Shown: piece by piece, positions 17,633 through 26,054 of the stretch
How positions within the stretch are numbered: the first letter of the stretch is position 1
Layout of the letters: the number at the start of each line of letters is the position of its first letter
Source of the DNA: Pseudohalioglobus lutimaris
GTDB lineage: Bacteria > Pseudomonadota > Gammaproteobacteria > Pseudomonadales > Halieaceae
DNA length: 64,000 nucleotides
Reading direction: 5' to 3'
Assembly: GCF_002866825.1 (NCBI RefSeq)
Contig: NZ_PKUS01000002.1
Location: 124,001 to 188,000, forward strand
The notes under the pieces: model-generated
What the model was told of the DNA's origin: nothing
Database searches by the model: none
The model's input: the letters and a program-made list of their open reading frames with translations, nothing else
Position numbers and translations under genes: made by a program

Positions 17633-18796
17633 CTAGAGCATGGGTTCATCACCGCCAAGACCGAATTCAGGCCAGGCTCCGTGGACATGCGTCTGGCAAT
17701 TGCCATACCCCACCGCCCCCGTATATCCGTCCTCTACCCGTATCATGCAGTCCCTGAATTGGTGGTAACGCTGGATCACATCCAGCTCGGCGGCGTTACT
17801 GACATAATCGCCGTCCACGTGCAGCGTTCCGCGCCAACTGCCATGGTAATGACCATCTCCACCGTGATAGTGACCCGCGCCCAGGTAAAACCCTGTCTCT
17901 GACAACTTTTCGAAGGTCAGCTGGCGTTCACTGCCATCCTCCATATGCAACAGAAACTCACCCCCCTGTAAGCGTTTACTGGGGGAGTCAAAGCGCAGCG
18001 TCGGGGTCATGCCTATCAACCTGGCAGTCTGCCCGGACTCGTCTTCAAATCCACCCTGGATACGCTGATGAGAGAAACCCGGGCCGGAAAACTGCAAGAA
18101 GTAGTGGTGAAAAGCGTAACGACTGCCGTCCGCCTGCTCGAATAACACGGGATTCCAGATCGCCAGTGCCTGGGGAATATGTTGATGGTAGTCAGGCTCC
18201 AGATCTTCGGCGGGAAGCCCCACCGAGGGACGAACCCCCCAGGACTTGTCACGGGTAGCAACCCAGGCATCAGGAGTGATGTCCACACGCTCACCGTCAA
18301 TCTCCAGCCAGCCACTGGCAAGGCCGGTCTGGTGGTAACGGATCTGGTCAGTGGCCTTGCGAAAACCGTGCGGGTCGCGACGGTCTTCGCGCTCCTCCAC
18401 CACACAGGCCGCGGCGGCATGGAAGAACAGCTCGAAGGCAATGGGTTGCGCAGCGTTCGGCTGAAGACTGACCCTGACCTGTCGCAGGGGCTCAATCACC
18501 TCATAGTGAATGGGCCCCACATCAACGCTTTCGGGGTCAGCATTGAGCGCACGGCTGCCGCGCACCACCCACTGTTCCACACCTCTTGAAATCCCCGCGT
18601 AGGCATCGACTACATTGCGGTTGGTGTATTTGCCAAAGCCAAAGGCGATCTGCAGGGAGCCGTCCCGCGCGGCCGCCATGCCGCAGACTTTTTCTGTCCA
18701 TGCGGGATCGCTCTGGCCGACCGTGGCAAAGGTCTCTACAACCTGGTGATTAAACTGCTCGTCGCTGGGCAGCAGAGGCCCAATCGTTCCCGCCAT
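17633..18796 (-). CDS. Uncharacterised protein, possibly AttH/CrtC lipocalin-like
   Basis: 387 residues, function not recognised. RDKSWGVRP at about residue 165 resembles the D-x-SWG-x-R segment of AttH/hydroxyneurosporene-hydratase (lipocalin-fold) proteins and of some actinobacterial unknown families. The composition is beta-rich, with a Gly/His segment LGAGHYHGGDGHYHG that might bind metal. No signal peptide. The start is 2 bp after the stop of the enoyl-CoA hydratase, so the two are coupled. A role as a lipid- or isoprenoid-binding hydratase is only a guess. Confidence 0.6.
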   Translation of the reverse strand: MAGTIGPLLPSDEQFNHQVVETFATVGQSDPAWTEKVCGMAAARDGSLQIAFGFGKYTNRNVVDAYAGISRGVEQWVVRGSRALNADPESVDVGPIHYEVIEPLRQVRVSLQPNAAQPIAFELFFHAAAACVVEEREDRRDPHGFRKATDQIRYHQTGLASGWLEIDGERVDITPDAWVATRDKSWGVRPSVGLPAEDLEPDYHQHIPQALAIWNPVLFEQADGSRYAFHHYFLQFSGPGFSHQRIQGGFEDESGQTARLIGMTPTLRFDSPSKRLQGGEFLLHMEDGSERQLTFEKLSETGFYLGAGHYHGGDGHYHGSWRGTLHVDGDYVSNAAELDVIQRYHQFRDCMIRVEDGYTGAVGYGNCQTHVHGAWPEFGLGGDEPML

Positions 18797-18798
18797 GC

Positions 18799-19485
18799 TC
18801 AGATCCCCGCTATGGTGATATCGGGTGTATCACCCTCGATGATAGACAGAATTTCCAGGTTGATGCCGCGCTTGAGACCAGACAGCGCCTCGCGCTGCTT
18901 ACCGCACATAGGTTGCGCCAGTTCCAGTGCCAGGGCACCTAACATATCCAACGGCGCAGCGCGGTCCACAATGCCCCATTGCTGGGCTTCGGGCCCGCTG
19001 ACGCGTCGCCCGGTTTGCAACACGTCACGCAGCACGGCACCGGTCAACTTCCCGCATACCAGGGCATTCATCCTATGGGTCAACGTCATCCCAAGATCCA
19101 CCTCGGGCAGGCAGAAGTAACCGCGGTCCTCACGCATCACCTTGTAATCCGAGGCCAGGGCGATCATGGCCCCCAGGCCAAAGGCGTGACCGTTGATTAC
19201 CGAGACGACGGGTACCGGGAACCACAACAGACGACCCACCACGCGCATGCAGTCGCCAACAAACTGCATACCGTTGTCCGGGTTGGCCATCAGGTACTCC
19301 AGATCAAGCCCCTGGGAGAAGTTCTTATCCTCGCCGGTGATGAGCAGCATGCTGGCCTCTTCATCAGACAGGACCGTATCCAGGGCGGCATTAAAAGCGG
19401 CGAGCGAGTCCGGGTTGAACGCTCCCCCGTTTGCCATAGTGAGGGTGTGCACGCTGTCGGCACTGTCGATGGTCATGCTGTCCAT
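18799..19485 (-). CDS. Enoyl-CoA hydratase/isomerase family protein
   Basis: 228 residues of the crotonase superfamily. The oxyanion loops are visible in EDKNFSQGLDL and NGHAFGLGAMIALASDYKVM, followed by FCLPEVDLGM with the usual acidic residue. The protein is somewhat shorter than typical 260-residue hydratases. I chose the ATG at 19485, which follows AGGGAGAA; a longer frame adds 26 unrelated residues. It is the first gene of a unit that continues 2 bp later into the unknown 387-residue protein. Confidence 0.85.
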   Translation of the reverse strand: MDSMTIDSADSVHTLTMANGGAFNPDSLAAFNAALDTVLSDEEASMLLITGEDKNFSQGLDLEYLMANPDNGMQFVGDCMRVVGRLLWFPVPVVSVINGHAFGLGAMIALASDYKVMREDRGYFCLPEVDLGMTLTHRMNALVCGKLTGAVLRDVLQTGRRVSGPEAQQWGIVDRAAPLDMLGALALELAQPMCGKQREALSGLKRGINLEILSIIEGDTPDITIAGI

Positions 19486-19602
19486 TGGTTCTCCCTGAAA
19501 TACATAATGACATACAAACGGCCCTGAGCTTCGGCAACGCGCCTGTTCCCGACTGCCGTTCAAGTATGCCGAAACGCCGCCTGCACTTACCAGTCGCCGC
19601 GG

Positions 19603-20625
19603 TTACTCGCAGTTTAAGACAATCTTGCCCGCGACCTCTCCTTTGTCGAGCAGGCGATGTACATCGGCCACTTCAGCCAGGGGCACGACGGCCTGCAGCG
19701 CAGGCGACAGTTTGCCGGCTTTGAGCAGATCAAACAGCGCAGCCACGTCATCCTTGAACTGCCGGGGTTCCTTTTCACGGCGGGTCTGGATGTTGTAGAA
19801 GGCTGTACTGCGACCGTCCGGGATCATGCGCCAGGCGGCGAGGAGCTTGAAGAATCCCCATAGTAATGAGGGCACGCGTTCCTCGCCGGTGGTTATCTGC
19901 AGCGCACCGAAGGCTACCAGAATGCCGCCGCGCGCGACGCAGCGATAGGAGCGGGACCAGTTCTTACCGCCTATGGTATCGAATACAGCGTCCACACCGC
20001 GACCACCGGTTTCGGCCAGCGTACGGGCAACGAAATCCTCGTTGCGATAATCAATGGGAATGGCACCGAATTGCCTGACCACATCGTGCTTACCCTGCGA
20101 GGCCGTGCCATAAACGGTCAGGCCCATTTCCCTGCCCAGTTCGAGTAGCGCCGTACCCACCGCACCGCCTGCGGCATGCACCAGGCAGGTTGCGCCCGGC
20201 TCCAACGTTCTGATACGGGTCAGCATCTGGTACGCCGTGGTGTAGGAAAGAATCATGGCTACCGCCTGGGCAGCATCGAGACCCTCCGGCGCAGGCACCA
20301 CGCGCTCTGCCGACACACACAGATACTGCGTGTAACCCCCGATAACCGGCATATCCGCAACAAACTGCCCCACACTCAGGCCCTCGACGCCCTCGCCCAG
20401 TTTATCGACCACCCCGAACCAGTCGTAGCCGGGTATAAACGGGGGCTTTTCCTTTACCCCAACATACTGGCCCTGGCGAATAATGGTGTCGGTAAAACCC
20501 GTGCCGGCAGTCAATACCCTGACCCTGATCTCGCCCGGCCCGGGCTCGGGCAGGTCGGCAACGGATTCCAACTGCAATTGTTCAGGCCCGCCAAATGCTT
20601 TGAGTGTGATGTGTTGGTAGCTCAT
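19603..20625 (-). CDS. Quinone-oxidoreductase-like medium-chain dehydrogenase/reductase
   Basis: 340 residues of the zinc-independent MDR (quinone oxidoreductase / VAT-1-like) group. The N-terminal GroES-like domain includes PGYDWFGVVDKLGEGV. The NADPH-binding motif is LVHAAGGAVGTALLELG at about residues 145-160, then VFDTIGGKNWSRSYRCVARGG. It should reduce an alkenal, enone or quinone in the cytoplasm. It is on the same strand as the enoyl-CoA hydratase, 117 bp upstream, and may have its own promoter. Confidence 0.85.
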   Translation of the reverse strand: MSYQHITLKAFGGPEQLQLESVADLPEPGPGEIRVRVLTAGTGFTDTIIRQGQYVGVKEKPPFIPGYDWFGVVDKLGEGVEGLSVGQFVADMPVIGGYTQYLCVSAERVVPAPEGLDAAQAVAMILSYTTAYQMLTRIRTLEPGATCLVHAAGGAVGTALLELGREMGLTVYGTASQGKHDVVRQFGAIPIDYRNEDFVARTLAETGGRGVDAVFDTIGGKNWSRSYRCVARGGILVAFGALQITTGEERVPSLLWGFFKLLAAWRMIPDGRSTAFYNIQTRREKEPRQFKDDVAALFDLLKAGKLSPALQAVVPLAEVADVHRLLDKGEVAGKIVLNCE

Positions 20626-20951
20626 GCTCTATTTTCCAGTCAATCCGCCGGCACTGGCATTCGTGCCGGGCCCGACGATCATCAGAAGTGTTTTCCCACC
20701 ACCCAGACCAGGGTGGGCGCGCCACGCCGACATTCTCGTGGATCCTGCCGGCCAGGGCGGGCGCGTTAGCATAGCGATGATTCCACCGCAGTAACAGGGC
20801 AGATGGCCCCGCTATAGCCCGGCAATGTCGACAGGCTGCGATACAGCCGTGGCCTTGACCGACCAGAACGGCCGCAGCCACGGAGATGACGCAATGATCT
20901 GCACCGCCCTCTTGAGCGTACTCTAGGCAAATCATTAATCTGGACTACCCC
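20626..20951. other. Divergent intergenic region
   Basis: This 326-bp space separates the MDR gene (minus) from the SRPBCC-SDR gene (plus) and must hold both promoters. I see no convincing hexamers, palindrome or small gene. Short open frames here are unlike known proteins. Confidence 0.5.
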
Positions 20952-22391
20952 ATGAGCAACCTTGTTACTTTGGACGAAACCATTGAGGTCAACCGGCCGT
21001 TGACGGAAGTATTCGCCTACGTTTCCGCATTCAACCGTATTGAAGAGTGGGACCCCGGCGTCGCCAGGGGTACAAAAATGAGTCGGGGGGCAACGGGTGT
21101 GGGCACGCAGTTCAAAATCGACATGAAGGCTGGCTTTTCACTGCAGTATACGGTCCGCGAGTTCGAAGCGGAGAAACGCATGCTGATGGACGTCGACTCC
21201 AACGTATTCACCGCTGTGGAAGAAATCTCCTTCGCAGCGACACGCAAGGGCACGAAAGTGCGCTACCTGGCCAGGTTCGACTTCCCTACACCACTGGCAG
21301 CCGCCCACAAGATCTACCCCGGCCTGATGGACAAGGTCGGCAAGGACACCATGAAGGGCCTGGAGCTGGCCCTCAACGACGCATTTGCAGCACCTGAGGC
21401 TTCAGCAACACTGGCGGCGGCAGACAAATTGATCCTGCCCGGCATCTGGCGGTTTACACGACTCGGTTACCGGGAGGCCAAAAGGCGCTGGAAACCCCTC
21501 TCTGCCTATCAGCGCGGTCGCCATGTGGTTATCACCGGCGCCACGTCAGGCATTGGCCTGGCGGCCGCGGGCCAGTTGGCCGCTCTGGGTGCCTCTGTCA
21601 CCCTGGTCGCCCGCGACAAGACCAAAGGCGAGGCCACGGCCCGCGAACTCGCCAGCGCTACAGGCAACCAGCAGATTACAGTAGAAATTGCCGACATGAG
21701 TGTGATGAGCGACGTACACCGCCTCGCAGAAAGGCTGGTCAGGTCAGGCCGCCCCGTGGACATGTTGATCAACAATGCCGGTGCGCTGTTCAACCCAAGA
21801 CAGCAAACCATAGAGGGTTTTGAGAAGAGCTTTGCCTTGCTGCTGCTTGGCCCCTACATCCTCACCGAGGGCCTGCGTCCAGTCCTCGCTGCCGCTGAGT
21901 CGCCCCGGGTGGTCAATGTACTCTCCGGCGGCATGTACTCACAGAAAATCCGTGTGCATGACCTGCAAAGCCAGCGTGGTCGCTACTCGGGCGCTACCGC
22001 CTATGCACGGGCCAAACGCGGCCTGATGATACTTACAGAGGAATGGGCGCAGGCCTGGGCTGACGACGGCATTGCCGTCAACGCGATGCATCCCGGCTGG
22101 GCAGATACACCCGGGGTTGAGACAGCCTTGCCTGCGTTCCACCAACTGACCCGTAAGTTCCTGCGCTCACCTGAAGAAGGCGCAGACACAGCCGTGTGGC
22201 TGGCAACATCAACTGAAGCGGGGTCGGTAACGGGGAGGTTCTGGCTGGACCGGGAGCAACATCCCAGCCACCTGAGCCAGTTCACTGTCGAGTCGACGGC
22301 CGATCGCGAGACGCTGCTGCAGACACTGGCCGATCTGCGCGACTCGACTCGACCGGCGCGTAAACGCGGCCGGCCGCGTAAGTCCGCGTGA
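20952..22391 (+). CDS. SRPBCC-SDR fusion protein with AT-hook-like tail
   Basis: 479 residues. The first 150 or so are an SRPBCC (START-like, hydrophobic ligand-binding) domain beginning with VTLDETIEVNRPLTEVFAYVS. A linker follows, then a short-chain dehydrogenase with TGATSGIG at 195-202, NNAG, VNVLSGGMYS as the Ser region, and YARAK. The tail carries KRGRPRK at 471-477, an AT-hook-like basic motif unexpected in an oxidoreductase. It probably binds and oxidises or reduces a lipid-like substrate in the cytoplasm. It is close to DHRS12-type dehydrogenases. The ribosome site is weak. It converges on recX. Confidence 0.85.
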   Translation: MSNLVTLDETIEVNRPLTEVFAYVSAFNRIEEWDPGVARGTKMSRGATGVGTQFKIDMKAGFSLQYTVREFEAEKRMLMDVDSNVFTAVEEISFAATRKGTKVRYLARFDFPTPLAAAHKIYPGLMDKVGKDTMKGLELALNDAFAAPEASATLAAADKLILPGIWRFTRLGYREAKRRWKPLSAYQRGRHVVITGATSGIGLAAAGQLAALGASVTLVARDKTKGEATARELASATGNQQITVEIADMSVMSDVHRLAERLVRSGRPVDMLINNAGALFNPRQQTIEGFEKSFALLLLGPYILTEGLRPVLAAAESPRVVNVLSGGMYSQKIRVHDLQSQRGRYSGATAYARAKRGLMILTEEWAQAWADDGIAVNAMHPGWADTPGVETALPAFHQLTRKFLRSPEEGADTAVWLATSTEAGSVTGRFWLDREQHPSHLSQFTVESTADRETLLQTLADLRDSTRPARKRGRPRKSA

Positions 22392-22493
22392 CCGTACAGG
22401 GGCGAAGTTCGGCGAGCGTACCCGTGTTTCAATATGGAATGGAAGCATCGCTTCGCCACATTGAGCGCTCGTTGAACTGACTAAAAACCAGTT

Positions 22494-22985
22494 CTAGACA
22501 AGGTTACTGAAGTGATCCGCACTGAAACCCCGGTACTGCATAAACCGGGTGCGGCGCGCCTTTTCTTTTAGCTCAATAGCGCATCCGTTTCCGTACTTAC
22601 GGCTGAGCACGCGTTCGGCGCTGGCACACCAGTCAAAGTCTTCAGCCGTCATGGCTACGCTGATCTCCCCGTCGGATAATCCCTTCTGGCGCATTTCCTG
22701 GCGAATTCGCAATGGTCCATAGCCGCGATTGAAGCGCTGGCGAACAAAGCTCTCTGCATACCGAGAATCTGACTGCAGGTTTTCTTCCGCCAATTGATTC
22801 AACTGTGCGTCTATGACGGATTCATCGTCAAAGCGCTTCTGCAGCTTCTGCTTGAGCTCCTTTCGCGAGTGCTCGCGGCGTGCAAGCAGATTCATCGCCG
22901 CAACGCGAACATCCGCTGGGTTGATCGCCGTTAAGTTGGCGAGTTCGCCCTCATTGAAGGCATCGCTGAAGAGAAGATCAGGCAT
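22494..22985 (-). CDS. recX: Recombination regulator RecX
   Basis: 163 residues with the RecX three-helix repeats. Markers are AAMNLLARREHSRKELKQKL, LNQLAEENLQSDSRYAESFVRQRFNRGYGPLRIRQEMRQKGL and the C-terminal MQYRGFS. It binds RecA filaments and limits their activity. It lies downstream of recA, separated by an intrinsic terminator whose T-run ends 1-5 nt before the proposed ATG, so its expression depends on read-through and its ribosome site is poor or sequestered. Confidence 0.95.
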   Translation of the reverse strand: MPDLLFSDAFNEGELANLTAINPADVRVAAMNLLARREHSRKELKQKLQKRFDDESVIDAQLNQLAEENLQSDSRYAESFVRQRFNRGYGPLRIRQEMRQKGLSDGEISVAMTAEDFDWCASAERVLSRKYGNGCAIELKEKARRTRFMQYRGFSADHFSNLV

Positions 22986-23035
22986 AAAAAGAGGCGCCGG
23001 AACCGAGAGTGGGATAAGTGGAGCCCCGGCGCCTC
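22986..23035 (-). terminator. Attenuating terminator between recA and recX
   Basis: On the minus strand a 10-bp stem (GAGGCGCCGG with CCGGCGCCTC, arms 23026-23035 and 22991-23000) is followed by TTTTT (22990-22986), directly abutting the recX start codon. A recA-recX terminator with partial read-through is known in E. coli; here the hairpin also covers the recX ribosome-binding region. Confidence 0.85.
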
Positions 23036-23074
23036 GTGGGAAAGCTTGAGGTTTTGAACAACACAGAGCAGGAG

Positions 23075-24136
23075 TTACTTCTGCTCTGTTGCTGTTGCTG
23101 CGCCCTCTTCGGCCTTGGCCTTGGCTTCAGCTTCAGCTTCGGCCTTACCTGCGTTTAGCGTCTGTGCACGAATAGCTGTCTCGATCTCATTGGCCACCGC
23201 CGGGTTATCCTCCAGGAACTTGGAGGCATTCGCCTTACCCTGACCGATCTTGTCGCCCTTGTAGGCATACCAGGCACCCGACTTGTCGACCAGGTTGAGC
23301 TTCACGCCCCAGTCAATGACCTCGCCCATGTGGTAGATGCCCTTGCCGTACATGATCTGGAACTCAGCCTGCTTGAAGGGCGGGCAGACCTTGTTCTTGA
23401 CGACTTTTACCCGGGTCTCGTTGCCGACTACTTCGTCGCCGTCTTTTACCGCGCCGATACGGCGGATATCCAGGCGCACGGAGGAATAGAACTTGAGTGC
23501 GTTACCACCGGTGGTGGTTTCCGGCGAACCAAACATCACACCGATCTTCATGCGGATCTGGTTGATGAAGATAACCAGGCAGTTGGTCTGTTTGATGGCA
23601 GCGGTGAGCTTGCGCATCGCCTGGCTGAGCAGACGTGCCTGCAGACCCACGTGGGAATCACCCATTTCGCCTTCAATCTCGGCCTTGGGCGTCAATGCCG
23701 CCACCGAGTCCACGACCAGCACGTCCACGGCACCGGAACGCACCAGCATTTCAGCCACTTCCAGGGCCTGCTCACCGGTGTCGGGCTGGGACATGATCAG
23801 TTCGTCCATCTGTACGCCCAGCTTTTCCGCGTATTGAGGGTCCAACGCGTGCTCAGCGTCGATAAACGCGGCGGTGCCGCCCGCCTTCTGGGCTTCGGCG
23901 ATGACTTGCAGGGTCAGCGTCGTCTTGCCGGATGATTCGGGTCCATAAATTTCACAAATACGACCCTTGGGCAGGCCACCTATACCCAGGGCGATATCCA
24001 GCCCCAGGGACCCGGTAGAAATGGCCGGAATAGCCACCTGCTCATGGTCGCCCATGCGCATTACCGTACCCTTACCAAACTGCCGCTCTATCTGTGTCAG
24101 CGCCGCTTCGAGTGCTTTTTCTTTATTCGCATCCAT
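23075..24136 (-). CDS. recA: Recombinase A
   Basis: 353 residues, the normal RecA length. Walker A is GPESSGKT at 65-72; the Walker B region is [47 protein letters not shown] is the conserved loop L2 region. The acidic, Ala/Glu/Lys-rich C-terminal tail is present. It forms the DNA strand-exchange filament and triggers the SOS response by LexA cleavage. The ATG at 24136 follows AAGGGAG; an upstream frame adds 14 unsupported residues. A LexA-like box lies at 24210-24229. Confidence 0.99.
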   Translation of the reverse strand: MDANKEKALEAALTQIERQFGKGTVMRMGDHEQVAIPAISTGSLGLDIALGIGGLPKGRICEIYGPESSGKTTLTLQVIAEAQKAGGTAAFIDAEHALDPQYAEKLGVQMDELIMSQPDTGEQALEVAEMLVRSGAVDVLVVDSVAALTPKAEIEGEMGDSHVGLQARLLSQAMRKLTAAIKQTNCLVIFINQIRMKIGVMFGSPETTTGGNALKFYSSVRLDIRRIGAVKDGDEVVGNETRVKVVKNKVCPPFKQAEFQIMYGKGIYHMGEVIDWGVKLNLVDKSGAWYAYKGDKIGQGKANASKFLEDNPAVANEIETAIRAQTLNAGKAEAEAEAKAKAEEGAATATEQK

Positions 24137-24209
24137 GTTGTTGCTCCCTTTACTCTTCTTGACCACTTGCTTGACCACCTGCTGAATCCATCTGGTTATA
24201 CAGTAAAAC

Positions 24210-24229
24210 TACTGTATATATACTCAGTG
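24210..24229 (-). promoter_or_regulatory. LexA (SOS) box of recA
   Basis: TACTGTATATATACTCAGTG (plus strand) fits CTGT-N8-ACAG with one change (TCAG), 74 bp before the recA start. The central alternating AT run is typical of gammaproteobacterial SOS boxes. A second CTGT/ACAG pair lies next to it at 24200-24215. Confidence 0.75.
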
Positions 24230-24511
24230 CTTTGAAATCGAATTGCAAGCCCTAAAAGGCACTAAATTCGACCACGCCAAATCACCTGCATGATTTGGCG
24301 ACAGGTTTTGGCGAAACGCTGTGTGTGCCTGTTTTTTGCCCAACCGACGCGAGCAAAAGCCAGGGCTCCAGGGCAGTCGGCCCATGTTGCAACAGTACTG
24401 GTGAACTACCTCATCAGTGTAGTGTTCTTGGATTTCAGGATATGTCATGCTGTGCTTCGATGCAGCCAACAACACCCGGATGCACTCGCTACGGTATCAA
24501 GGAAATGTCTC

Positions 24512-25861
24512 ATGTTGTCGAATAACGATGAGCAGGAATTACCTGCCCAGACCCGCGCGGAAGGCGATAGACCACTGGGTCGCGCTCTGACCTCCGTGAT
24601 CGCGGCAGGCAAGGAAATACTGGCCAAGCGGCGCCCTTTTGCCGCGGCCCCCAGGGGGTCAACAGAAGCATTGGTAGAGCTCTGTCACGCGATTATTCAC
24701 CATCGGGGCGAAGCCTCCGGGCTGGCGCTGGCCCAGGAAATCACTGCGGCTTATCGCGACCTGACGGAGCCGGCGCAACTGGAATTTTTTAAGCGGTTGG
24801 CAGCGGACTTCGACATTGACAGGGAGGCGCTACGCGCGGCCGCACAGGACTATGCAGAGCAGCCGGACTATCAACACCTGCTGAATATTTCTCACGCAGT
24901 GGAAGCACCCAGACTCAAGCTGTTCCGCCGTATCAATACCGCCCTGGACGGTACCCGCACCCTGGTTGCCATGCGCGGTGACCTGCTGCGCGTGCTCAGG
25001 GCAAACCCGGAGCTGAAGGCGGTAGATGCCGATCTCAAGCATCTGTTTATCTCCTGGTTTAACAAGGGGTTCCTGGAGTTGCGCAGTATTGACTGGTCCT
25101 CCCCGGCCGTGGTGCTGGAAAAACTCATCGCCTACGAGGCGGTTCACGAGATCAATGGCTGGGACGACCTGCGCGGCAGACTGCGCGAAGATCGCCGCTG
25201 CTTCGCCTTTTTCCATCCGGCCATGGGCAATGACCCGCTGGTGTTTGTGGAGGTCGCCCTCACCGACAGCGTTCCCAACGCCATCGCACCGCTGCTCGCC
25301 CGGGGACGCGAGACGGTTGCAGCCGAGCAAGTGAATACGGTTGTGTTCTACTCCATCAGCAACTGCCATCCGGGCCTCGCCGGAATCTCCTTCGGCAACT
25401 TTCTGATCAAGAGTGTGGTAGAACACCTCAACAAGGAAATGGACGGCCTGAAAACCTTTGTGACCCTGTCTCCGGTGCCTGGTTTCCGGCGTTGGCTGGC
25501 AACGGCTGACCTGCAGGGGCTGGTTGACGAGGACCTCTACGACAAGGTCAGGCAGCCGATCGGCAGGGTGGTAGAGAGCGTTGTGCAGGCGGCGCTAGTC
25601 AAACTGTGCGCACACTACCTGCTCAACGTGAAGTCCGGTGAACTGGCAAAAGATCCAGTGGCGCGCTTCCACCTCGGCAACGGGGCTCGCCTGCACGGAT
25701 TGCATTGGGGTGCCGATACCACGCCCAACGGCAGGGAGCAGTCGGGCAGCATCATGGTCAATTACCTCTACGATTTACGGAAAATAGAAATCAACCACGA
25801 GGAGTACTTCAACGAGGGCCTGATCAGCGCTTCCAGGTCGGTGAGGCGGCTATTGGACTGA
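24512..25861 (+). CDS. Malonyl-CoA decarboxylase
   Basis: 449 residues, matching the family length. An N-terminal helical domain is followed by the acetyltransferase-like catalytic domain. Signature blocks are RRCFAFFHPAMGNDPLVFVEVALTD, FYSISNCHPGLAGISFGNFLIK, TLSPVPGFRRWL and FHLGNGARLHGLHWGAD. It converts malonyl-CoA to acetyl-CoA and CO2. I start at the ATG at 24512, preceded by AAGGAAATG. A longer frame from 24290 adds a cysteine-rich, unrelated 74 residues. The gene is divergent from recA; no SOS control is implied. Confidence 0.93.
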   Translation: MLSNNDEQELPAQTRAEGDRPLGRALTSVIAAGKEILAKRRPFAAAPRGSTEALVELCHAIIHHRGEASGLALAQEITAAYRDLTEPAQLEFFKRLAADFDIDREALRAAAQDYAEQPDYQHLLNISHAVEAPRLKLFRRINTALDGTRTLVAMRGDLLRVLRANPELKAVDADLKHLFISWFNKGFLELRSIDWSSPAVVLEKLIAYEAVHEINGWDDLRGRLREDRRCFAFFHPAMGNDPLVFVEVALTDSVPNAIAPLLARGRETVAAEQVNTVVFYSISNCHPGLAGISFGNFLIKSVVEHLNKEMDGLKTFVTLSPVPGFRRWLATADLQGLVDEDLYDKVRQPIGRVVESVVQAALVKLCAHYLLNVKSGELAKDPVARFHLGNGARLHGLHWGADTTPNGREQSGSIMVNYLYDLRKIEINHEEYFNEGLISASRSVRRLLD

Positions 25862-25948
25862 GCACTGGCACAGGGCCAGCTGAGCCACCTGCAACGGCGC
25901 TAAGGCATCACCCAGCGACACCTGGCTCATTGACAGACATTGGAGGGG

Positions 25949-26003
25949 TGCGCCGTAGGGTTGCCTGAACGGCGCATGGCGACCCGATTTTCATGGGGTC
26001 GCC
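25949..26003. other. Two adjacent short hairpins between convergent genes
   Basis: A perfect 8-bp stem TGCGCCGT/ACGGCGCA (25949-25976) is followed after 1 bp by GGCGACCC/GGGTCGCC (25978-26003). Neither has a T-run, so they are not classical terminators, but they sit where the malonyl-CoA decarboxylase and TonB receptor transcripts meet and may help end them. Confidence 0.45.
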
Positions 26004-26054
26004 ACATGGACGCTGCTCACCAGGCCGCAGCAACGAGCCAGGTCAGCCGGTGAG

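Noticed and set aside
24290-24511. 74-codon upstream extension of malonyl-CoA decarboxylase
   Set aside because: Cys-rich and unlike the family; the internal ATG at 24512 has a ribosome site and gives the normal length.
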